Positions 17,196-24,028 of a stretch of DNA of 35,706 nucleotides are shown here, piece by piece. The stretch spans positions 1-35,706 of the forward strand of contig CANJXD010000002.1 in assembly GCA_947478535.1 (NCBI GenBank), written 5' to 3'. Both the position numbers and the translations under genes were made by a program. Origin of the DNA: Acetobacteraceae bacterium (GTDB lineage: Bacteria; Pseudomonadota; Alphaproteobacteria; Acetobacterales; Acetobacteraceae). Position 1 is the first letter of the stretch, and every line of letters starts with the position of its first letter. The notes under the pieces are model-generated. The model saw only the letters and a list, made by a program, of their open reading frames with translations. It did not search any database and was not told where the DNA came from.

Positions 17196-17993
17196 GTGAT
17201 CCCTGGCCTGTTCGACTCGCGAAAGACCATCATCGCCATGGCGCACCTCGGCCCGCTGCCGGGATCGCCGCTGTATGACACGGCCCGCGGCATGGAAGGG
17301 CTGATCGCCGACATCATCGAGGATATCGAGGCACTGCAGGCCGGTGGCGTCGATGCCATCATGTTCGGCAATGAAGGGGACCGCCCCTATCTGCTGAAGG
17401 CCACCCCCGAAAGCCTGGCCGCCATGGCCTTCATCATCGGGCAGGTGAAGGCGCGCCTGACGGTGCCCTTCGGCGTCAACTACCTCTGGGACCCCGTCGC
17501 CACGGTGGGTCTCGCCGTCGCTTCCGGCGCCAGTTTTGCGCGCGAGGTTTTCACCGGCGTCTATGCCTCCGACATGGGGGTGTGGCAGCCGGATTGCGCG
17601 GGGGCACTCCGGCTGCGCGCGCAGCTTGGGCGGCCGGACCTGAAACTGCTGTTCAACGTGAACGCCGAATTCGCCAGCGCGATGGATACCCGCAGCGTCG
17701 AACAGCGCGTCCGCAGCGTGATCTTCTCCTCCCTCGCCGATGTCGTCTGCGTCTCCGGCGGCATCACCGGGGATGCGGTGAATGGGTCCGACCTGGCGGC
17801 GGCGCGGCGCGTGGCCGGCAGCGTGCCGGTCTTCGCCAATACCGGCGTCAACATTGACAATGTCGAGCGCATCCTCGCCGTCGCCGATGGCTGCGTGATC
17901 GGCACGCATTTCAAGGTGGATGGCCACACCTGGAACAAGGTGGATGCGGCCCGCGTCGCCCGCTTCATGGACCGCGTGCGGCAGTTGCGCTGA
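17196..17993 (+). CDS. BtpA/SgcQ family protein
   Basis: 265 aa protein of the BtpA family (Pfam BtpA), a TIM-barrel-like family named for a cyanobacterial protein affecting photosystem I and including E. coli SgcQ of a sugar-phosphate operon. The enzymatic role of the family is not established, to my knowledge. The start is GTG at 17196, preceded by AAAGGAC. Recognisable features are IAMAHLGPLPGSPLYD near the N-terminus, GGVDAIMFGNEGDRPY, PFGVNYLWDP, FTGVYASDMGVWQPD, VVCVSGGITGD and VFANTGVNIDNVERIL. The C-terminus has IGTHFKVDGHTWNKVD, a phosphate-site-like end. Position between an SDR and an FGGY kinase argues for a role in sugar or sugar-phosphate chemistry rather than photosynthesis. Confidence 0.88.
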   Translation: MIPGLFDSRKTIIAMAHLGPLPGSPLYDTARGMEGLIADIIEDIEALQAGGVDAIMFGNEGDRPYLLKATPESLAAMAFIIGQVKARLTVPFGVNYLWDPVATVGLAVASGASFAREVFTGVYASDMGVWQPDCAGALRLRAQLGRPDLKLLFNVNAEFASAMDTRSVEQRVRSVIFSSLADVVCVSGGITGDAVNGSDLAAARRVAGSVPVFANTGVNIDNVERILAVADGCVIGTHFKVDGHTWNKVDAARVARFMDRVRQLR

Positions 17994-18004
17994 GGGGCGC
18001 GCGC

Positions 18005-19483
18005 GTGGCGATCCTCCTCGGCCTCGATATCGGCACCACCTCCACTATCGGCATCCTGGTGGACAGCGATGGGCGCACCCTCGCGCTGGCCTCCCGCCCC
18101 GTGGCGCTGCGCAGCCCGCATCCGGGATGGGCGGAGGAAGATCCCGCGGAATGGTGGGGGAATCTCTGCGCCCTCATCCCCGATCTGCTGCGCCAGGCCG
18201 GCATCGCGGCGGGGGATATCGCCGCCATCGGCGTGACCGGCATGGTGCCGGCGCTGCTGCTGCTCGACGCCGACGACACTCTGATCCGCCCGAGCATCCA
18301 GCAGAGCGATTCGCGCACCGTGGCCGAAGTGGCGGCGATGCGCGCGGCCATGCCGGAGGCAGATTTCGTCCGCCGCACCGGCAACGGCATCAACCAGCAG
18401 CTCATCGCGCCGAAGCTGCGCTGGCTCGCGCGGCATGAGCCCGCGAATTTCGCGCGGATCGCCACCATCCTCGGCAGCTATGACTGGATCACGCGCCGGC
18501 TGACGGGCGCCGCGAGCCTTGAGCGCAACTGGGCGCTGGAGGCCGGCTTCCTCGATATCGGTGGCGCCGCGCCGGCGCCCGATCTCATCGCCCTCGCCGG
18601 CATTGTCCCGAGGTGCCTGCCGCCGCTGCGGGACGCGCATCAGGTGGTGGGGCAGGTCACGGCCGAGGCGGCGCAGGCCACGGGGCTCGCCGCTGGCACG
18701 CCCGTCGTCGCGGGCTGCGCGGACCATGTGGCCTCCGCCTTCGTCGCGGGGGTCACGGCGCCGGGGGACCTGCTGGTGAAATTCGGCGGCGCGGGGGACA
18801 TATTGCTCGCCACCGCGACGCCCAGCCCCGATCCCCGGCTGTTCCTGGACCATCACCTGGTCCCCGGCCTGTTCCTGCCGAATGGCTGCATGGCGACCTC
18901 TGGCGCCGTGCTGAACTGGATCGTCCAGCAATGGGGCGGCGGGCTTTCCCATGCTGCCCTCGACACCCTCGCGGAAGCCGTGCCGGCGGGGGCGGAAGGG
19001 CTGCTGCTGCTGCCCTATTTCCTTGGCGAGAAGACGCCGCTGCATGATCCGCATGCGCGCGGTACGCTGGTCGGCCTCGGCCTGCATCACGGCATGGCGC
19101 ATGTCTGGCGCGCGGCGCTGGAGGCCGTGTGCTTCGGCTTCCGCCATCACGCGGAGGTGCTGTCCGAGCTTGGCCACCCCGTCACGCGCGTCATCGCCAG
19201 CGATGGCGGTGCGGCCAGCGGGCTTTGGATGCGGATCGCCGCCAGCGTGCTCGGCCATCCCGTGCACCTGCTGCATGGCCATCCCGGCTCCTGCCTCGGT
19301 GCCGCCTATTGCGCCGGTGTCGGCATCGGCGCCTTCGCGGATTGGTCGGCGATCGACCGTTTCGTGCGCCCCGCCGCGACGATCGAGCCCGATCCCGCCT
19401 GGGTGGCACGCTATGACGCGGTGTATCCGCTGTGGCGCGAGACCTATGAGCGGCTGAAGCCGCTGTTTCCCCGGCTGGGCTGA
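18005..19483 (+). CDS. FGGY-family carbohydrate kinase
   Basis: 492 aa ATP-dependent sugar or polyol kinase (xylulokinase-like branch of the FGGY family). The N-terminal ATP-binding motif is GLDIGTTSTIGILVD. The probable catalytic Asp is in GCADHVASAF (normally GxxD before the second domain). KFGGAGDILLA contacts phosphate, and the FGGY C-terminal signature region is VTRVIASDGGAASGLWMRI. The GTG at 18005 is used, with GAGGGG in front, 11 bp after the BtpA-family stop. It most likely phosphorylates the ketose or polyol produced in the pathway. Precise substrate is unknown. Length is normal. Confidence 0.9.
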   Translation: MAILLGLDIGTTSTIGILVDSDGRTLALASRPVALRSPHPGWAEEDPAEWWGNLCALIPDLLRQAGIAAGDIAAIGVTGMVPALLLLDADDTLIRPSIQQSDSRTVAEVAAMRAAMPEADFVRRTGNGINQQLIAPKLRWLARHEPANFARIATILGSYDWITRRLTGAASLERNWALEAGFLDIGGAAPAPDLIALAGIVPRCLPPLRDAHQVVGQVTAEAAQATGLAAGTPVVAGCADHVASAFVAGVTAPGDLLVKFGGAGDILLATATPSPDPRLFLDHHLVPGLFLPNGCMATSGAVLNWIVQQWGGGLSHAALDTLAEAVPAGAEGLLLLPYFLGEKTPLHDPHARGTLVGLGLHHGMAHVWRAALEAVCFGFRHHAEVLSELGHPVTRVIASDGGAASGLWMRIAASVLGHPVHLLHGHPGSCLGAAYCAGVGIGAFADWSAIDRFVRPAATIEPDPAWVARYDAVYPLWRETYERLKPLFPRLG

Positions 19484-19494
19484 AGGACCGCGCG

Positions 19495-20379
19495 ATGCTG
19501 AAAACACATGGCCGCTTCGCCTACCGCTCCATCGAGGACCGCCCCCGCTTCCGCTGGCCCGGCGGCAAGGGCGTCGCGGTGTTCTTCGCGCTCAATGTCG
19601 AACAGTATGCCTTCGGCGAGGGGCTGGTGGAGGACCTCGTCCCCGGCATGACGAAGCCCGATGTGCTCAACGCCTCCTGGCGGGACTACGGCATGCGCGT
19701 CGGCGCCTGGCGCCTGCTGCGGGATTTCGAGGCGGCCGGGATTCCGCTGACCATCCTGCTGAACAGCGAAGTGCAGGACCACGCGCCGGATTTCCTCGCC
19801 GCCTGCCGCACCCTGGGGCACGAGATCTCCTGCCACGGACGCACCAACTCCGAGGCCCAGGCCGGGCTCGACGAAGCCGCGGAACGCGCGCTGATCGCCG
19901 AGGCCACGCAACGTATCTCGCAGGCTGAAGGGCGCCCGCCGCCGGGCTGGCTCGGCCCCTGGCTGTCGGAGACGGAACGGACGCCGGAATTGCTGGTGCA
20001 GTCGGGGTATCGCTACGTCATGGACTGGTGCGCGGATGACCAGCCCTTCTGGCTGCAAACCGCATCCGGCCCGCTGCTGTCCCTGCCCTATTCGCAGGAG
20101 GTGAATGACAGCGCGGCGATCATGGGCCGGCATGTCGGCGCCGCCGAATTCGCGGACATGATCATCGACCAGGTGGACCAGCTGGTGGCGGATGCGGCGG
20201 ATGGCGTGGCGCTGGCCTTCGGCGTCGCGCTGCACACCAACATCATCGGCCAGCCCTTCCGCCGCCGGCACCTGGCCCGCGCGCTGCGGCACATCCGCGA
20301 CCGCGCGGGGGATCTCTGGATCACCCGCGGGGCCGATATCGCCGAGTTCATCCACGCCGACCCTAGCCGGGCGGTGTAG
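19495..20379 (+). CDS. Polysaccharide deacetylase family protein, PuuE (allantoinase)-like
   Basis: 294 aa NodB-fold hydrolase. The usual first metal motif (TFDD) is replaced by FALNVEQY, as in PuuE-type, metal-independent allantoinases. RWPGGKGVAVFFALN, GHEISCHGRTNSE, LGPWLSETERTPELL and the DWCADDQPFWL segment fit that group of cytoplasmic amide hydrolases better than peptidoglycan or chitin deacetylases. There is no signal peptide. It is the last gene of the plus arm of the cluster, 11 bp after the kinase, and its 3' end overlaps the convergent udgX gene by 17 bp. It likely opens a cyclic amide/ureide or removes an acyl group from nitrogen; the substrate is unproven. Confidence 0.85.
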   Translation: MLKTHGRFAYRSIEDRPRFRWPGGKGVAVFFALNVEQYAFGEGLVEDLVPGMTKPDVLNASWRDYGMRVGAWRLLRDFEAAGIPLTILLNSEVQDHAPDFLAACRTLGHEISCHGRTNSEAQAGLDEAAERALIAEATQRISQAEGRPPPGWLGPWLSETERTPELLVQSGYRYVMDWCADDQPFWLQTASGPLLSLPYSQEVNDSAAIMGRHVGAAEFADMIIDQVDQLVADAADGVALAFGVALHTNIIGQPFRRRHLARALRHIRDRAGDLWITRGADIAEFIHADPSRAV

Positions 20380-21850
20380 CGGGCAGCGTGCTTCCCCCAC
20401 CCCGGCCCTCCCCCGCGAGCGCGGGGGAGGGAGCGGCGGCGCGGAGATCGGCGACGAAACGCTCGAATTCCCGCGCCTGGCCGTCCTCGCTCGGCAGTCG
20501 CAGCAGGTAGCTCGGGTGGATGGTGGCGAAGACCTCCTGCCCGCCCACCGCCGCGACGATGGTGCCGCGCGTCTTCATCACCGGCAGCTTCTTCCCCGTC
20601 AGCGCCTGCAAGGCCGTGGCCCCCAGCGCGATGATGCGACACGGGGCCACCAAGGCCACCTCCCGCAGCAGAAAGGGGCGGTAGAAGGCGATGTCGCCTG
20701 CATCCGGCGTCTGGTGCAGGCGGCGCCGGCCATCGTTCGTGAAGCGGAAATGCTTCACGGCATTGGTGAGATAGGCCGCGCCCCGGTCGAGCCCCGCCGC
20801 TGCCAGCGCCCGGTCCAGCAGTCGCCCGGCCGGGCCGACGAAGGGGCGGCCCTGGATGTCCTCCTCATCGCCCGGCTGTTCGCCGACGAAGAACAGTGCC
20901 GCGCCGGGCGGGCCTTCGCCGAAGACCGGCTGTGTCGCCCGCGCCGCCCATTCCGGCAGCGCGCCCTGGTCCAGCAGGGATCGGTGCAGCGCGGCCAGGC
21001 TGGCCGCCTCGACCGGCGGCGCCAGGTGCAGGGGCTTTTGCGGGCGCGGATTGGGCGCGGTGCCGCCCCGCGCCGCCATCGCCGCCACGCGCTTCGGCGC
21101 TTCCGCCAGCAGGCGCGGAATCTCGAAGGTCTCCGGCATGTTGCGCCAGTATTTGCGGGGCATCTCCGCCCGCATTGCGTCTGGCTTCACCCGGGCGGGG
21201 TTGAAGATGGCGGCATAATAGGCGCGCCACAGGGGCTCCACCGCATCATCCGGCGGCACATCGGCCGGGCTGCCGCCGGGGGCGAAGGACAGCGCCTGAC
21301 CATCCCAGGCGACGGTGCGGCGCGGGGTGACGATGGTCCAGCGCAGGCTGGCGAAGCGGCGGACGAAGAATTCGGCCTCCGCCTCCTCGATGTGATGATC
21401 CGGTTCGAACCAGGCGACATGGCGCGTGCCCTCCTCCGCCTCCACCTGCCGGAAGCGGAGGAAGGCGTGCATCTTGTGGGCATCCCGCCGCACCGCCTTC
21501 ACCATCGCATCCAGCCGGACCACGGCGGGGTCCGTCGCCACGTCCAGCAGCCCGCCTTCGCCATGCGTCAGCCGCCACAGCACGGCGTAGAGCAGGGCGA
21601 ATCGTTCGGCGTCCCGGTGCCGGATCACCACCTCCGCCCTTTCGACGAAGCCGCGCGGGACGCGGAACTGCCCCGGGGCTTTTGGAGCCTCCGCTTCCGG
21701 TGCCACGGTCTGGCCGAACAGCCCGGCCTGGCCCCCGGCGACGCGCCATTCCACCTGCTCCGGCGGCATACCCGCGCCGATCAGCCCCCGCGCCGCCTGC
21801 CGCCAGCCCGCGAAATCCGTGGGTCCCGCAAGGATCGCCGCGACCGCCAT
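20363..21850 (-). CDS. udgX: DUF4130 (TIGR03915-like)-UdgX fusion, uracil-DNA binding protein
   Basis: 495 aa two-domain DNA repair protein. Residues about 60-250 match the DUF4130/TIGR03915 putative repair domain (RDAERFALLYAVLWRL, DPAVVRLDAMVKAVRRDAHKMHAFLRF, PRKYWRNMPETFEIP). Residues about 280-473 are a UdgX uracil-DNA glycosylase-superfamily domain: GEQPGDEEDIQGRPFVGPAG (323-342), NAVKHFRFT, the R-loop GRRRLHQTP with H379, and HPSYLLR (445-451). In M. smegmatis UdgX the equivalent KRRIH His becomes covalently joined to the abasic sugar, so this protein should trap uracil sites irreversibly. GGAGGA precedes the ATG. The last 22 residues (PSPALAGEGRGGGSTLPATPPG) come from a palindromic repeat. 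The radical-SAM partner often found next to TIGR03915 is not adjacent. Confidence 0.93.
   Translation of the reverse strand: MAVAAILAGPTDFAGWRQAARGLIGAGMPPEQVEWRVAGGQAGLFGQTVAPEAEAPKAPGQFRVPRGFVERAEVVIRHRDAERFALLYAVLWRLTHGEGGLLDVATDPAVVRLDAMVKAVRRDAHKMHAFLRFRQVEAEEGTRHVAWFEPDHHIEEAEAEFFVRRFASLRWTIVTPRRTVAWDGQALSFAPGGSPADVPPDDAVEPLWRAYYAAIFNPARVKPDAMRAEMPRKYWRNMPETFEIPRLLAEAPKRVAAMAARGGTAPNPRPQKPLHLAPPVEAASLAALHRSLLDQGALPEWAARATQPVFGEGPPGAALFFVGEQPGDEEDIQGRPFVGPAGRLLDRALAAAGLDRGAAYLTNAVKHFRFTNDGRRRLHQTPDAGDIAFYRPFLLREVALVAPCRIIALGATALQALTGKKLPVMKTRGTIVAAVGGQEVFATIHPSYLLRLPSEDGQAREFERFVADLRAAAPSPALAGEGRGGGSTLPATPPG
20406..20431. repeat. GC-rich palindromic repeat within the 3' end of udgX
   Basis: CCCTCCCCCGC (20406-20416), loop GAGC, GCGGGGGAGGG (20421-20431): a perfect 11-bp stem. 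This kind of stem, which reads as LAGEGRGG in one frame and LPRERGG on the other strand, is widespread between genes in proteobacteria. Here it lies within the udgX coding tail, just beyond the convergent deacetylase stop, and may serve as that gene's terminator. Confidence 0.7.
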
Positions 21851-21924
21851 GCCGTCTCCTCCATCAGGGAGAAGAACAAATACAGAACATTCGGCGGAGT
21901 CTCAAGCGAGTCGGTGCCGCGGCG

Positions 21925-23247
21925 CTATTCCGTCCGCAGCGCCTGGATCGGGTCGAGCTGCGCGGCGCGGCGGGCGGGCCAGAAGCCGAAGAACAGGCCG
22001 GTGAGGCCGGAGACCGCGACCGCCAGCGCGACGGCATCCCACTGCACCAGCACTGGCCAGCCCGCGAGTTCCGCCATGGCGTGGGAAATCCCGATGCCGA
22101 CGGCCACCCCCGCCGCGCCGCCCAGCAGCGCCAGCATCACCGCTTCCAGCAGGAATTGCAGCAGGATGTCCCGCCGCCGCGCCCCGATCGCCAGCCGCAG
22201 CCCGATCTCCCGCGTCCGTTCCGTCACGCTGACCAGCATGATGTTCATCACGCCGATGCCGCCCACCAGCAGGGACACGGCGGCGACGGCGGCGAGCAGG
22301 GTGGACAGTGTTCGCGCGGAGGCATCCCGCGTCGCCGCGATCTCGGCGAGGTTGCGGATCTGCACGCTGTCCTGCTCATTCGCCGCCACGCGGTGGCGCT
22401 GGCGGAACAGGGCGCGGAGCGAATCCTCCGCCGCCTTCAGATCCTCCCCCTCATGCACCTTCACGCTGATGACGTTGACGGCGCGGAACCAGGCGCGGGA
22501 GGCGCCCATCACGCTGCGCCGCGCGGTCCAGAAGGGCATCATCACCACGTCGTCCTGGTCCGTGCCGACCGGGCTCTGCCCCTTGCGGCCGAGCACGCCA
22601 ATGATCTCGAAGGGCGTGGCGCGGACGCGGATTTCGCGCCCCACCGGATTATCCTCCCCGAACAGGGATTCGGCGACGGTCGCGCCGATCAGGATCACCT
22701 TGCGCCCGCCCGCGGCTTCCTCCGCCGAGAAGGCGCGGCCTTCCGTCACCACCCAATCATGCGCGATCAGGTATTCGGGATCGACGCCATAGACGGCAGT
22801 GGACCAGTTCTGGTTCCCCGACACCACCTGCTGCGTGCTGCGGATGGACCCGGCGGCGACTTCGACGGCGGGGATGTCGCGCTCGATGGCGCGGACATCG
22901 TCCCAGGTCATGTTCTGCCGCCCGCCGGTGCCGAGCCTTACGCCGCCGACATTGACGCTGCCCGGCAGCACCAGCAGCAGGTTCGACCCGAGCGAGCGGA
23001 TCTGCGCCAGCACCTGTTCGCGCGCCCCGGCGCCAACCGCCACGGTGGCGATGACGGCGGCGACGCCGATGAAGATGCCGAGTGCGGTCAGCATCGCGCG
23101 GAGCTTGTTGGCGGCGAGCGCGGACAGCGCGCTGCGCAGCGCCTCCCACGGGTCCATGCCCGCCCGCATCGGCGGCAGCGGCGGCAGGGTGCGCGCGGCG
23201 GCGGTGCTGCCCGCTTCCGCCACAAGCGGCTTGACGGGCGCGTTCAT
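21925..23247 (-). CDS. MacB-like ABC transporter permease (FtsX-type)
   Basis: 440 aa inner-membrane subunit of a MacAB-type tripartite efflux system, carrying the MacB core and FtsX domains but not the ATPase, which is a separate gene. The first transmembrane helix is at about residues 51-73 (AMLTALGIFIGVAAVIATVAVG). A periplasmic MacB_PCD domain follows (LGSNLLLVLPGSVNVGG, TWDDVRAIERDIPAV). Three C-terminal helices begin at LSTLLAAVAAVSLLVGGIGVMNIML, and TRERTREIG-like text reads as TERTREIGLRLAIGARR. The ATG at 23247 (MNAPVKPLV) is preferred over 23406, which lies inside the ATPase gene and adds an Arg-rich non-conserved leader. The stop is 75 bp before the udgX start; no outer-membrane TolC gene is present in the window. 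Confidence 0.92.
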   Translation of the reverse strand: MNAPVKPLVAEAGSTAAARTLPPLPPMRAGMDPWEALRSALSALAANKLRAMLTALGIFIGVAAVIATVAVGAGAREQVLAQIRSLGSNLLLVLPGSVNVGGVRLGTGGRQNMTWDDVRAIERDIPAVEVAAGSIRSTQQVVSGNQNWSTAVYGVDPEYLIAHDWVVTEGRAFSAEEAAGGRKVILIGATVAESLFGEDNPVGREIRVRATPFEIIGVLGRKGQSPVGTDQDDVVMMPFWTARRSVMGASRAWFRAVNVISVKVHEGEDLKAAEDSLRALFRQRHRVAANEQDSVQIRNLAEIAATRDASARTLSTLLAAVAAVSLLVGGIGVMNIMLVSVTERTREIGLRLAIGARRRDILLQFLLEAVMLALLGGAAGVAVGIGISHAMAELAGWPVLVQWDAVALAVAVSGLTGLFFGFWPARRAAQLDPIQALRTE

Positions 23248-23260
23248 CGCCGCCCCCCGC

Positions 23261-24028
23261 TCACGCGACGCGATCCCGCGGCGCGTCGGACTGCAAATCG
23301 AGCAGCGCCTGCGCCGCATCCCGCGGCACCTGCGTGACATCGGAGACGAGCCGCCCATCGCGAAAGCGCAGCGTGCGGGTGGCGAAGCGCGCCACTTCCG
23401 CATCATGCGTCACCATCATGATGGCGACGCCGGCGCGGTTCAGCCCCTGGAACAGCGACATGATCTCAAGCCCGGTCCAGCTATCGAGCGCCCCCGTCGG
23501 TTCATCCGCCAGCAGCAGGTCCGGCCCGTTCACCAGGGCGCGGGCGATCGCCACGCGCTGCTGCTGGCCGCCGGAAAGCTGCGTCGGCCGGTGGCTCATG
23601 CGGTCCCCAAGGCCGACCAGCGCCAGCGATTGCGCCGCGCGTTCCCGCCGCAGTTTTCGGGGGATGCCGCGATAGACCATCGGCAATTCGACATTGGCCA
23701 GCGCATCGATGCGCGGCAGCAGGTTGAAGGACTGGAACACGAAGCCGAGGCGACGGGACCGCAATTCCGCCAGCCGGTCCGGGGAGAGCGAGGCCGTATC
23801 CTCCCCCGCCAGGCAATAGGTGCCCCGCGTCGGCCGGTCGAGGCAGCCGATCAGGTTCAGGAAGGTGGATTTGCCGGACCCGGAGGGGCCCATCGCCGCC
23901 ACGAAGGCGCCTGCGGGGATCGAGACGGAAACATCCTGCAACGCCGCCACCACGCCTTCCCCGGCGGGGTAGAGCCGGGTCAGCCCGGTGGTCTCCACCA
24001 GGGGCGGCTGGACCGGCGCTTCGGCCAT
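23261..24028 (-). CDS. MacB/LolD-type ABC transporter ATP-binding protein
   Basis: 255 aa ATPase subunit pairing with the MacB-like permease. Walker A is GPSGSGKST at about residues 47-55, the Q-loop lies in LGFVFQSFNLLPR, the signature is LSGGQQQR, Walker B is LLLADEPTGALD and the H-loop is VTHDAEVA. The ATG at 24028 (MAEAPVQPP) shares one base with the TGA of the upstream membrane-fusion gene (TGATG), indicating translational coupling. The gene ends 13 bp before the permease start. The frame is open further upstream, but that is an antisense-free overlap with the membrane-fusion gene and has no family similarity. Confidence 0.93.
   Translation of the reverse strand: MAEAPVQPPLVETTGLTRLYPAGEGVVAALQDVSVSIPAGAFVAAMGPSGSGKSTFLNLIGCLDRPTRGTYCLAGEDTASLSPDRLAELRSRRLGFVFQSFNLLPRIDALANVELPMVYRGIPRKLRRERAAQSLALVGLGDRMSHRPTQLSGGQQQRVAIARALVNGPDLLLADEPTGALDSWTGLEIMSLFQGLNRAGVAIMMVTHDAEVARFATRTLRFRDGRLVSDVTQVPRDAAQALLDLQSDAPRDRVA

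Noticed and set aside
17561..19507. 648-codon minus-strand frame across the BtpA and kinase genes
   Set aside because: Arg/Gln-rich shadow with no recognisable domain; the plus-strand genes there have clear motifs and ribosome-binding sites.
20192..22792. 866-codon plus-strand frame over udgX and the MacB-like permease gene
   Set aside because: Antisense shadow; low-complexity translation spanning two well-defined minus-strand genes.
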